Positions 45,612 through 56,190 of a DNA stretch of 64,000 bases are shown piece by piece. Below the pieces are notes generated by a model. It was not told the origin of the DNA and ran no database searches. It saw nothing but the letters and a program-made list of their open reading frames with translations. Every line of letters begins with the position of its first letter. Positions within the stretch are counted from its first letter, which is position 1. The DNA is from Halichoerus grypus (Eukaryota; Chordata; Mammalia; Carnivora; Phocidae): contig NC_135719.1 of the NCBI RefSeq assembly GCF_964656455.1, positions 75,735,562 to 75,799,561 of the forward strand. Reading direction: 5' to 3'. The translations under genes and the position numbers were made by a program.

Positions 45612-47026
45612 AACTAATCTTTGACAAAGCAGCAAAGAATGTCCAATGGAAAATGTTGTCTCTTCAACAAATGGTGTTGGGAAAATTGGACAGCCACATG
45701 CAGAAGAATGAAACTGGACCATTTCCTTACACCACACAAAAATAGACTCAAAATGGATGAAAGACCTAAATGTGAGACAGGAATCCATCAAAATCCTAGA
45801 GGAGAACACAGGCAGTAACCTCTTTGACCTCAGCCATGGCAACTTCTTGCTAGATATGTCTCCAAAGGCAAGGGAAGCAAAAGCAAAAATGAATTATTGG
45901 GACTTCATCAAGATAAAAAGCTTCTGCACAGCAAAGGAAACAGTCGACAAAACCAAAAGACAACCGACAGAATGGGAGAAGATATTTGCAAATGACATAT
46001 CAGATAAAGGGCTAATATCTGAAATCTATAAAGAACTTATCAAACTCAACACCCAAAGAAGAAATGATCCCATCAAGAAATGGGCAGAAGACATGAACAG
46101 ACATTTTTCCAAAGAAGACATCCAAACGGCCAACAGACACATGAAAAAGTGCTCAACATCACTTGGCATCAGGGAAATCCAAATCAAAACCTCAATGAGA
46201 TACCACCTCACACCAGTCAGAATGGCTAAAATTAACAAGTCAGGAAATGACAGATGTTGGCGAGGATATGGAGAAAGGGGAACCCTCCTACACTGTTGGT
46301 GGGAATGCAAGCTGGTGCAGCCACTCTGGAAAACAGTATGGAGGTTCCTCAAAAAGTTGAATATAGAGCTACCCTATGGCCCAGCAATTGCACTACTGGG
46401 TATTTACCCCAAAGATAGAGATGTAGTGATACAAAGGAGCACATGCACCCCAGTGTTTATAGCAACAATGTCCACAATAGTCAAATTATGGAAGGAGCCC
46501 AGATGTCCATCGACAGATGAATGGATAAAGAAGATGTGGTACACACACACACACACACACACACGTACGCGCGCACACACACACAGAGGAATATTACACA
46601 GCCATCAAAAAGAATGAAATCCTGCCGTTTGCAAGGATGCGGATGGAACTAGAGGGTATTATGCTAAGCGAAATAAGTCAGTCAGAGAAAGACAAGTATC
46701 ATATGATCTCACGATATGTGGAATTTAAGAAACAAGGCAGAGGATCATAGGGGAAGAGAGGAAAAAATGAAACAAGATGAAACCAGAGAGGGAGACAAAT
46801 CATAAGAGACTCTTAATCATAGGAAACAAACTGAGGGTTGCTGGAGGGAAGGGGGGTGGGGTAACTGGGTGATGGACATTCGGGAGGGTATGTGTTGTAA
46901 TGAGCACTAGGTATTGTATAAGACTGATGAATCACAGACCTGTACCCCTGAAACAATACATTATATGTTAATTGATTGAAATTAAATTTTAAAAAATAAA
47001 TAAATAAAAATAAATTTTTAAAAAAA
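45612..47026 (+). mobile_element. 5'-truncated L1 with broken ORF2 C-terminus and 3' UTR
   Basis: The insertion starts in L1 ORF2 (CTAATCTTTGACAAAGCAGC) and runs through the ORF2 C-terminus to a type B 3' UTR (GGAAACAAACTGAGGGTTGC, CACAGACCTGTACCCCTGAA) and an A/T tail. The long frame 45757-46617 (286 codons) holds the C-terminal region, including the Cys-containing segment with a [10 protein letters not shown] motif and the WIKKMW motif. The start codon is not biological: the true frame enters from upstream with a frameshift near 45740. A second break comes from a CA expansion (46540-46585), after which the native frame resumes elsewhere. The reverse-transcriptase and endonuclease domains are missing, so the copy is dead. 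Confidence 0.95.
46540..46585 (+). repeat. (CA)n with GTACGCGCG interruption inside L1 ORF2
   Basis: ACAC repeats, GTACGCGCG, then more CA units sit where L1 ORF2 normally has a short TATATATAC segment after the WIKKMW codons. The expansion destroys the reading frame. Confidence 0.93.
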
Positions 47027-47639
47027 GGGAGAGAAAAAAGCAAATAGCATCATTAGAACCCTAGGAACTTTCTATGTTCAAATTATGGATACCTAATATG
47101 AGGTATTTGAAAAAACAGGAGACTACTAAAAGTAAGCAGATTTTTAAAAGAAAATGTTTTGAACATCTAAGACATAAAAATTATGATTATGAAAATTAAA
47201 AATTCTGAGAGTGGATTAAGCAGATTAGACACAACTCAAACAGAGAATGAGTAAACCGGAATATAGAGCTAAAGTGATTTTCCAGAATGCAGCCCAGCAA
47301 GACAAAGACAAAGATAAAATTAATCTGCTTCGGGTTTCCAGGACCACACCAATCAGTTTCAACTCCAGATTTGTTTGAGGGAAAACCTGTGTGTTTGAAT
47401 TCCCAGGGAAATGTGTTTTGTTTTCCACTCAGTCATGGATCATGTGAAACAGGTTAAAAAATATGAAAGATAGAGAGTTGTCCATTTGTGCTCTGGAAGA
47501 AGAGAATAGTGGTAATGGGGTAAGATCGATACTCAAAAAGATCATGAGTGAGGAGGTTCCAGACTGAGGAAAGACTTCTCATGCAGGACAAGTAAGAAAT
47601 CCTCACTTAAACATAGGGTGTTTTAACCTAGAAACAGAA
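47027..47639. other. Unresolved, possibly old LINE debris
   Basis: AAGTGATTTTCCAGAATGCA and ACAAAGACAAAGATAAAATT resemble decayed L1/HAL1 coding texture, but I cannot place them. No gene is supported. Confidence 0.35.
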
Positions 47640-48006
47640 ATAACAAGATCTTAAGAGAATAGTCTGCCGATGAGAGTGTGCATTGATCAACCTTTCCAAA
47701 GGACAGTTTAGCAATATTTATCCATGATTAAAATGTCCATATTCTTTTACTCTCTGATCCTACTCCTAGGAGTTTATCCTAAGGTGATAATCTGACAATG
47801 ACCAATAAGGACATTGGTCTCTATATAATTTTTAACAATACCTTTGAATGCAATTTAAATATCCAGCATTAGGAAAGCTAAGAAGTCATAGAAGGGCACC
47901 TGGGTGGCTCAGTCCGTTAAGCATCTGACTTTGGCTCAGGTCATGATCCCGGGCTCCTGGGATCTAGCCCAAGCCCTCATTGGGTTCTCCACTCAGCGGG
48001 GAGTCT

Positions 48007-48043
<37 letters not shown>

Positions 48044-48480
48044 TGCCCCTCCCCCTGCTCATGCTCACTCTCTCTCCTCTCTCTCTCTCTCTCTCAAATA
48101 AATAAATAAAATCTTTTTAAAAAAAAGAAAAAGAAAAAAATCATAACATAATAGTACCTTGGCATATTATACAGAATTAAAATGGCTGATATATGTATAT
48201 ATCCCCATTTATTGATAAGGACAGACCTCCATTCTTACCAATAAAAAAAGCTTATAGCAGAACAGCATGTATCATACGGTCCCATTCATGGAAAGTTACA
48301 TATACATTTGTTTATATTTAAGATGTCTTAGGTATATTGCCCAATGTGGGTGTATATAAATAAAAAGAGGGCAATGGAATGGTCTGAAAGATTAAAAGTG
48401 GTTATCTCTGAGTTTTGGGGTTCCAGGGAATTTTCCTTGCTATGTATTTCTACAGTGTTTGATTTTTTTTTCTTCTTAAC
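47640..48480 (+). mobile_element. Old L1 (L1M-type) ORF2 end and 3' UTR, split by a SINE
   Basis: The left part has GACAGTTTAGCAATATTTAT, CTGATCCTACTCCTAGGAGT and TTATCCTAAGGTGATAATCT. The right part (from about 48138) has GGCATATTATACAGAATTAA, GTGGTTATCTCTGAGTTTTG and TTAACAGAAGCGTGTTAAAT. Both match the end of an old L1 in plus orientation, separated by a Can-SINE. Confidence 0.8.
47894..48136 (+). mobile_element. Can-SINE with two (CT)n blocks
   Basis: GGGCACCTGGGTGGCTCAGT, CAGGTCATGATCCCGGGCTC, then (TC)n at 48011-48040 and another CT block at 48068-48095, CAAATAAATAAATAAAATC and an A-rich tail. The flanking duplication is weak (AAGTCATAGAA and AAATCATAACA). Confidence 0.93.
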
Positions 48481-49239
48481 AGAAGCGTGTTAAATACATC
48501 CACACATATACATAAGAAATATCTTACATTTTTTGATTCCCAGGACAGTTTTCTTTTCACTAAACGTAAGACCATTTTGCTGATCTATCACTTTGACTGG
48601 CGCTGGTAGGGCTATTTGTACAACTATAACTGTACTACACTTTTCTTTACCTTTGTAAGTGTATGTAGGAACCTTCATTACCACTCCCAAATGTCAGCTG
48701 CGACTAGTGAATGAATTCATTTTGGTTACCTTATGCATGTAAAGACTGAGGAAAGGTATTCAGAAGTAGAGGGGGAGAGAAGTACAGAGAAATCCCAAGG
48801 GACCATTTTTTAGCTAAAAGCTGAAGCAACTACTACCGCACCACACAAAGACATCTCATATGTCTTGCCCAGACAGCATAGAACTGAATAGATACATGAG
48901 TATTTATAACTATTCCTGATGTTTCTGTCATTTTTTAAAATAAATCAGTTTTCATAAAGGTCCAAATAGGGCTGAGAAAAATCATAAATAAAAATATTAT
49001 TGAGGGTAGTATGGATTTTTTCTAAGACATTAGATGAAATAGAACAACTAAATGGTAATTTTCTTCCAACTTGTCTCAGGTATTTAAATTTAAGGAGAGT
49101 TGAATGTTCAAATTGTGCCTCCTTGTGTTATATTCTTAGTTAAAAAAAAAAAATCATTGTGGTAACACCCCAGTGGCAATCATGACACTGGCACCTAGAT
49201 CTTAGTTTCTAAATGCCATTCTCCAATAAAAAAAAAAAA
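48481..49239. other. AT-rich unique sequence, no gene seen
   Basis: Single-copy DNA. Two A-runs near 49142 and 49230. Confidence 0.45.
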
Positions 49240-50040
49240 CAAAGAAAAAACGATTGCTGAAGAAATAACTGACTCTCTGGCTGAGGCAGGAGTGTCTAAT
49301 AGTGTCAGAAAGTAAGGAAGTGTTCAAAAAACGAAAGGATGGAGACCTATCAAGTAGACAGAGGAACCATCCGGAACAAGCCCCCAGTGGCCAAAGCTGG
49401 ACAAATTATAGCAACAAAACCCCAAGTATAAAATAAATATACATGAGTCCATACTGCTAATAAATAATTCCCTACCCTCAAGTGTACACTGGTCTTAGTG
49501 ACATCCTTCCAAAAAATAAAGTGGGACAGGGAGGAAGAGTAACTTTACAATGAATAAATCTGGCAAACGCTACCTCACTCAAATGATCAAGGAACATCAC
49601 CATTGCTAAACTGTGTTCATTGCATGTACTCCATCATGTGATAGAATGAGAAGGACACTTCACCTCTGGCGCATTCTTCAAAAAAGACATTAACCCTTAT
49701 CCCTCAGGGAAGGATGCATATGAGGTGGAGGTGAAGCACAGGGGATTTCTAGGTCAGTGAAACTATTCTGTAAGATACTGTAATGGTGGGTGTCATTATA
49801 CACTTGTCAAAACCCAGAGAATGCACAGCAAGAGTGAACTCGAATGTAAACTATAGACTTTAGTTAATAATCATATATCATTATTGGTTCATCAATTGCA
49901 TCAAGTGTACTACACTAATCCACAATGTTAATAGCAAAAACAAGGGAGAAGGGCTTGAGGGGTATGTGGGAACTCTCTGCACTTGCACAATTTTTAAACT
50001 GCCTCCCCAAAATAAGGTATATTTAAAAAAAACAAAAGCA
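49240..50040 (+). mobile_element. Old L1 (L1M-type) 3' UTR
   Basis: A long stretch of ancestral L1 3' UTR: ACCCCAAGTATAAAATAAAT, GAAGCACAGGGGATTTCTAG, GTCAGTGAAACTATTCTGTA, AGATACTGTAATGGTGGGTG, ACTTGTCAAAACCCAGAGAA, TGTAAACTATAGACTTTAGT, TATTGGTTCATCAATTGCAT, GTACTACACTAATCCACAAT and GGTATGTGGGAACTCTCTGC. Confidence 0.93.
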
Positions 50041-50190
50041 GTCGAAGTCTAAAAGAAAAAAATTGGTGGTAGATGGAAGGATATATGATACAACGAGTAT
50101 TGTAAAAGATTAACAGTGATAGGCATAGGTATTCACTTTATAACTCTACTTTTCTCTGTTGGACATTTTTCATAATAAATGTGGGGGAAA
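50041..50190 (+). mobile_element. Second old L1 3' end
   Basis: AGTATTGTAAAAGATTAACA, GTATTCACTTTATAACTCTA, then TTTCATAATAAATGTGGGGG resemble another L1M 3' terminus in the same orientation, abutting the previous one. Confidence 0.7.
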
Positions 50191-51639
50191 AGTCATTGTG
50201 GGTAATATTGGAAGAAAGCTTAGTACAATAAGGTCAAAATGAGCCTGTGGGATTTAATTCTAACTCCAGTATGGATTTCTCATATGATTCTGTACAAAAT
50301 ACATAATTTGATTTAACGACCTAAATTACTAATCTAAATTTTGAAACCCAATGTGTCTCGTCTTCAAAACCCAGAGTCTAGATTAAATTGCCTTGTTATT
50401 TGGGAAATACAGCTACATATTAACCAGTTCATATTATTTGAGAAATACCACTAGCTAATCTGTGTGTTATCTCATCGGTAGAGGAGTATGAGTGTGCTTT
50501 GTAGTTTTTCCAACAATACTGATGACATGGTATTAGATCTACGCAACTACCACCCTGGACTTTGTCAGTGTTCTTGTACTGACTTAGCACTGTTTTATTT
50601 ACCATCCAAAGCCATATTTTTTTTATTACTCACTACAACATGACAATAACTCCAGTTTTGAATGGTGCATATTTCTCATTATGAATCTAAATACACAGAA
50701 TGTTTGCTGTTTTCAGTCACTAAACTGTGTAAAAATGGTGCATTAAAAATACTATGACATATTTGCATATTTATCTGTATTAAAAGCCTCAAGTTATTGC
50801 AGATACACAGCTGTTGCTTTTTTCACCATTTTTTAAGGGAACTGTATCCCCTCTCCTATATAAATTACATACATTTTCATATGTATCATCTGAGCCAAAA
50901 GAGCTGCAAAGCTTTAAACAGGAAAACCGATTCTCAGAGGAGAATGATGTTTTAAAGGAGAGGAATTGTAAATTTTTAGTCATTGTGTCCAAATGACAAA
51001 TTTTTAACCTAAAATGATAAATGTGTTCCTTTGCCAACTCGGATATTATGGATTGTAAACAGAAAGTAATTCTGGATGCTCTTACAAATTACAGCCTCAT
51101 TTCAGCAGAGAGCCTGTTTACCTAGTGTACAGAGCACTTAAGGAGATGCTGCTTTAGAGCAATCAAGTTACAGAAGACTCCACTTTGTGACTTACAAGTG
51201 ACAATTTCTGTTGTAATGTAAAGAAATTTTTCTTATAGGAGCATTTCCATATCTTCATGAAAGCCAATAGTAGCATTTTTATTTTTAATTGAAAAGGAAA
51301 CTCTACGCCCCTGAAATGCTAGCTACTATCATCTTAGGAGTTTCCAGAAAAGTTCCAAATTGAGTAACAGTTCTATCAAGTTTCATTATTTTCTCTAGAA
51401 TTTTAATACAGACTCTTTCAGTTTTAAGAAAACATGTGTTTTTTCAACTCTATGACCACGATAAGTTGATTAATATATAATTCAGATGCATACCAGAAGT
51501 TATTGTTTTAGTATCTGAGTTACAATTTGTTCGTTTTTTAAGAAGGTATTACACATAAATCATTGAGTCAAAGATTTCACATTTCAGAGTTCAATCTCAC
51601 CACATTAGCTAAATGAGAAGGGTCCTAAGAAGAGAGGAT
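50191..51639. other. AT-rich unique sequence, no gene seen
   Basis: Single-copy DNA with an octamer-like ATATTTGCATATT at about 50759. No splice-bounded frames are convincing. Confidence 0.4.
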
Positions 51640-51910
51640 TATCATATATTAAATTAAAAGTTTGCCATTTTGCAGCTCTAATCCTGTTGAAAAAAGATGA
51701 TTTCTGTCTTACTTAATCAGCAAGAGGTCTTTATTGCCTTAAGTATTAATTGATTAGGTTCTCATTAAGGTCAAAAGTACACTTGGCTGACCAGAGGCAG
51801 CCAATTAGCACATTGTCAGCCATGCTTATTTACATTGACTGAACATAATGGTAGTTATTTGACTGTCAAGTCACAAGGTCACTGAGTCTTTTGTGCACTT
51901 TGCCCTCTGA
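51640..51910. promoter_or_regulatory. Candidate distal enhancer rich in homeodomain-type sites
   Basis: The segment contains TATTAATTGATTAGG (51744-51758, paired homeodomain palindrome), CCAATTAGCA (51801-51810), a forkhead-like TTATTTACATTG (51827-51838), TGACTGTCAAGTC (MEIS/TGIF-like, about 51860) and CAAGGTCAC (nuclear-receptor half site, about 51876). It has no repeat match and no open frame. Such site clusters in gene deserts are typical of developmental enhancers. Function is inferred. Confidence 0.35.
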
Positions 51911-52819
51911 AAGGGCAATAATCATTCAGACACCAGAAAGCATTCATAACAAAGATTGAGTTTATTACTTATTGACTTAAATCACTCTTAGAAACAGGTG
52001 TTTCATTCTCTTTGGACAAATGATATATCATTTCTTTGTGAAATACTTGAGGTCTGGTTGAAATTCTGTGGCTGATTGTGTCTGAGGATTTTTGTTCAGC
52101 AAGCAGCTTGCACTTCAAACTCTAAATAGCTTTTTAAAGAGCAGACCAATCCAATGACTATATCCCTTTTGCAATAGAGACTTTTCACTTGCTAAGTGAT
52201 TGCAGCAAGTTGGAACTAGTTGGGCACACTGGTGCTGAATTGCACCTGGGGCACCAGTCTCCAAGTGGAGGGTTAGAACCACATTTGAGTCTCATCTTAG
52301 TGAGATGAGTATGCTTCTTAAATACACTGCTGCTGACATGGGATATTGGATATTTGCTGTAGAACAAAAGAGAAACAAAAATTCAAGGTTATTCATGAAA
52401 CCAGTAATCTAAAATTTCTGCCTGTAGTCCCAGTGGTTTTTATCATCATAAATCATCACCCCTAATTTATATGGTGGTCATGTAACTAGTTGCATTTGTT
52501 AACATTTTGTTTTATTTTTTTCTATGTATCCTCTTCTACTTAAATTTAGCATCATTATTGCTTTCATTTCCTGTTATTGATTCAAATATCACTGATGATT
52601 CCATGAGTTACATTTTAAGGAGAAAATTTTGTTTAATGCATCACTTGTATAACTTGTGCCTCTAAATCAAACTGGATCCTGTAAGTCAGCCTAGATTTTT
52701 TCCTTTACATCCTGCCCTTCCTAAATATGCATCCCACTAAACAACACATTCCATCCATTCTACTTACTGAATATCATCAATAAATATAAGCACTCTCCAT
52801 TTCAACTCACTGCCTCTGC
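51911..52819. other. AT-rich unique sequence, no gene seen
   Basis: Single-copy DNA. It may extend the conserved block at its start. Confidence 0.4.
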
Positions 52820-53045
52820 CCCAGTTCAGCAATTTGTCTCTTGATTAAACTGTTGTAATGCCTTTTTACTGGTCTTCTAAATGAAGTGGCCCTCTGTTGG
52901 CATAACTATCTTCCCACTGCAGTGTGATTCCTTCAGAGTAGAGTGATATATTTTTATATCGCATCCCCAGCAAAGTTAGTGTTTGGTACATATAGGCATT
53001 CAGTAAAAATTTACTGAATAAATAAACAAATGGCCATAATTAACT
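52820..53045 (+). mobile_element. L2 3' end
   Basis: CTTGATTAAACTGTTGTAAT, TTACTGGTCTTCTAAATGAA, CGCATCCCCAGCAAAGTTAG, GGTACATATAGGCATTCAGT and AAAATTTACTGAATAAATAA follow L2 through to its end. Confidence 0.8.
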
Positions 53046-53364
53046 TTATGCTACATATAAATGTAAGCCTTGAAAGAATAGTAATTTGTTATGATTTAAG
53101 AACTCATTAAATCAAATTTTTCACTACTATTAAATTATTAATTAATACTTTCTCAGACTGTTATAAGAAGCAGTAAGTTGTAATTCATCCATGTGACTAA
53201 ACCGACAGCATTGAATATGAAGACAGAGAGTCCAAATCAAAGGAAAAAATTACTACCATAATTCTTGAGTAATTAAGGTACCAAGTATATATAGAAAACA
53301 AATCCATATACTACTAAAACATTTGCTTTGTGGGATCATATGATTTTCTGATGATTCAACATTA
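53046..53364. other. AT-rich unique sequence, no gene seen
   Basis: Single-copy DNA. Confidence 0.45.
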
Positions 53365-53560
53365 AATTAATAGTTACTATTTACATATTGTCTACCAAGT
53401 ACTGAGAATTCCACATGCATTATCTACCATCCTCTCAAGAACCATGTAATACAAATATCATAATTGTAATTTTATGGATAGGAAAACTGGTTTCACGGGG
53501 TAACTTATCCAAAGGCACATAACCCAAGTTTCCAACACCTAAGCTCTATCTACCACATGA
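53365..53560 (+). mobile_element. MIR element
   Basis: TAATAGTTACTATTTACATA, CCAAGTACTGAGAATTCCAC, CTCTCAAGAACCATGTAATA, TTTTATGGATAGGAAAACTG and CAAAGGCACATAACCCAAGT give a near full-length decayed MIR. Confidence 0.88.
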
Positions 53561-53749
53561 ATCTGACTCTAGTAAGTTTGCATTCTTCTTTCTAACTTTG
53601 GACCATCTATTTAATATTATTCTGAAACTTCACTAAATGTTGTATAGAAGTGTTTCATACCCAGAGTTTGGTTGGGCGTGGATAATCAGCAAAGCCAAAG
53701 GTGAGAAAAATTAAAGGTAGAAATTAAAGGTAATGTGATTTAGTAGATA

Positions 53750-53990
53750 AGACTGCAGTGGCTTTAACATCATATAGCCCCACACTTGAGTCCCAAGTCT
53801 GCTGTGTACTACCTTGTAACCTTGAACGAGTTACTTGATCTCCAAGTTTCAGTGCACTAATCTTTAAAATAGATAATAACAGTAACTACCAATGGGTTTG
53901 TGAAGATCAAATGAGATTATATAGATAAAATGCTTAGCACAGTAACTGACACATTATAATAGCTCAGTAAATGTTAGTTATTATTGCTGT
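53750..53990 (-). mobile_element. MIR element, reverse orientation, near full length
   Basis: Reverse complement of MIR: CACTTGAGTCCCAAGTCTGC, GAACGAGTTACTTGATCTCC, AATCTTTAAAATAGATAATA, AGATCAAATGAGATTATATA, ATGCTTAGCACAGTAACTGA and AATAGCTCAGTAAATGTTAG. Confidence 0.93.
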
Positions 53991-54774
53991 TCATAAAGAT
54001 TTTCTATTTTCTACCAAAATGAATAGTTTGGGTTTTATACAACTGCTTATCCTTGGTTGAATCTGTGTGTTCTGGTATTGCAGAATATCTACAAAAGTCA
54101 TATATTACGCTGACACCTAGATGATCATCTAGATATAGGTTGAGTTAAAAATACAATGTTCAAATATTTAAGTTTGTTAGGGACTCTTGATTTTCATGAT
54201 CTCTACCAAGTGGACAAGTGGTATAGAGGACATCCTGAGCAGAGCTATTCCTAGTCCTTTGGTGACTCACCACATGAACTGGTGTTATAAGTCACACACT
54301 TAATTCTCAGGACTTGCCTGTTTGGGCACCAACCTCCATGAGTCGCTCTTCGTTACATCGTGTTAAAATTATGAGGAATTTTGCTCAGAACCAAAGCTAT
54401 TCCTTGAAACAAAATTCTCTGGTGTGGATCAACCATTTGTCTCTTGTGCTTTATTAGCACCTCCATGATTAGAAATCCTCTGTGGGGGGGGGGGGAAGTG
54501 CCTCATCTCCTACTTGATCTTGGGCCCCTTACCCTACTGGCTGAAAGAAAATATGTTTACATCGTTTAATAATAAGTTTTTAGAAGAGCGAGCTGGCCAA
54601 TTCTGTTTTATTGCCTTTACTTATATATGAGACAGGCAGATACAACAGATATTTTATTGCCTTTCCTCCTTTACCAAGATGCTATTGGAAGCTCTACAGT
54701 TAACACAGAGAAAGAATGAACAAGGTGAATTTACCGCGCTGAGAAAGTATGTTGATTTGTGCATTCTCTATTAG
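53991..54774. other. Unique sequence, no gene seen
   Basis: Single-copy DNA with a G12-13 run at about 54484-54495. Confidence 0.45.
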
Positions 54775-54900
54775 TTAAAAAGCATTTACTGAGTACCTGT
54801 TATGTGTCACAGACCCTGTGCTAGGTGTTGGGAATAATGTCCCAGATTCTACAGAACTCATTTGTACTCAAACTAGGTAGAAGTGAAACACTGATTTATA
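54775..54900 (-). mobile_element. L2 3' end, reverse orientation
   Basis: AAAAGCATTTACTGAGTACC, TGTTATGTGTCACAGACCCT and GTGCTAGGTGTTGGGAATAA are the reverse complement of the L2 terminus. Confidence 0.88.
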
Positions 54901-55384
54901 CTCTTACTTAAGATAAAGTTTAGAAATCTTAAATAAAATTCAGCCATTAATATCAGGTTAAACTCTTGTTAAGATATCCTTGGAATGATCACAGTTGACA
55001 CTTAATATTTGGTATGTAATCTTGAATTAAATTTTCATATTTTACTGTTTTTAGCATGCCTAGGTCAATTCTTTATTGTATCATACTATTAGTTATTCAA
55101 ACTTTTTTTTTTCACTTCCTATCCTATAATAACAACTATAATGCCTCTCCTAGTTGTTCCCTACTTGTGCTCTATGCTCATCTAAAATAAAGCATGAAAG
55201 TATGGATTACCTTCTTCCTTAATCTTTTGGTTTATTTTAAGGAAGGAAGGAATTGTATAAATCAATTGGAAGTTGAGGGATATTCCTATTCTTTGTTCAG
55301 TTTTTACAGTTTTTCCCATGACTTTCAGTATTTGTTCTTGGCAAAAACCCTCCCTTATCATTCACTGTGTTGCTTCTGAAAGGG
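54901..55384. other. AT-rich unique sequence, no gene seen
   Basis: Single-copy DNA. Confidence 0.45.
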
Positions 55385-56190
55385 ATTCTTTTAGCAAATA
55401 TTTATTGAACACTCCTCACTATGTGCTGGGTTCTCTTTTGCTGCCCTCATGGAACTTAGATGCTACTAGGGGGAGACAAAGAAATAGACCAGATAAGGGA
55501 GATGGAGAATGGAGGTAAGGATATAGGGGGGGAAAGGGATGTTACATTAAGTAGGGTGCTCACAGATGGGCCCATTGAGAAGGCGTCAGTTGAGCAAAGA
55601 CCTGAAGGAACTAAAGGATTTAGCAAAGCAGGTCACCAGCATAGGGCAATCTAGGCTGAGGAGACAGCCAGTGGGAATGTAATAAAATAGAAGTGTTCAA
55701 GGTTTCAGGCTTGTTTGAGGAGTAGCAAGATTAATGTCACCAAAGCAAAGTCAATTTATAAGAGAATGCTAGAAGGCAATGCCAGAGAGGTAAAAGGAGA
55801 GGGCCAAGGATTGTACCAGGCCTTACAAACCTGGGGAAGGAATTTGGCTTTTACTCTGAGTGAAACAGAAAGCCAAGAACTGGAAGCGGAGGACTGACCG
55901 GATGTGACTTACATGTTAAGAGTATCACTCGGGCACTGGCTTGAGCATGGACTTTCCCAAGGGTAGAAGCAGATGGACCAATTAAGAAATTATCTCAATA
56001 ATCCATATGAAAAATTGTAGCAACTTGGGTCAGGATGGTAACAGGGAACTTGGTAAGAAGTGGTTGGATTCCGGATATATTCTGAAAGTATAACTGACAG
56101 GATTTCCTGGCCAATAGAAAGTGAGCGGTAAAAGGAAAAAGGATTCAAGGAAGATTTCAAGTTTTAGGGCCTAAGCAACAGAAGAACCTG
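55385..56190 (-). mobile_element. Long L2 copy, reverse orientation, with reverse-transcriptase remnant
   Basis: The best preserved L2 here, about 800 bp. From left to right: AAATATTTATTGAACACTCC (3' end), CCCTCATGGAACTTAGATGC, GAGCAAAGACCTGAAGGAAC, GGCTTTTACTCTGAGTGAAA, ATGTGACTTACATGTTAAGA, GTGGTTGGATTCCGGATATA, CTGACAGGATTTCCTGGCCA and CAAGTTTTAGGGCCTAAGCA. On the minus strand this corresponds to the L2 reverse-transcriptase C-terminus followed by its 3' UTR. The small plus-strand frames at 55460-55897 are shadows. Confidence 0.93.

Noticed and set aside
45757..46617. 286-codon frame as an intact gene
   Set aside because: It is the C-terminal part of a 5'-truncated L1 ORF2 with frameshifts at both ends, and lacks the catalytic domains.
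55273..55897. Chain of small plus-strand frames
   Set aside because: The region is a reverse-oriented L2 copy; the frames are antisense to the L2 reverse-transcriptase remnant.
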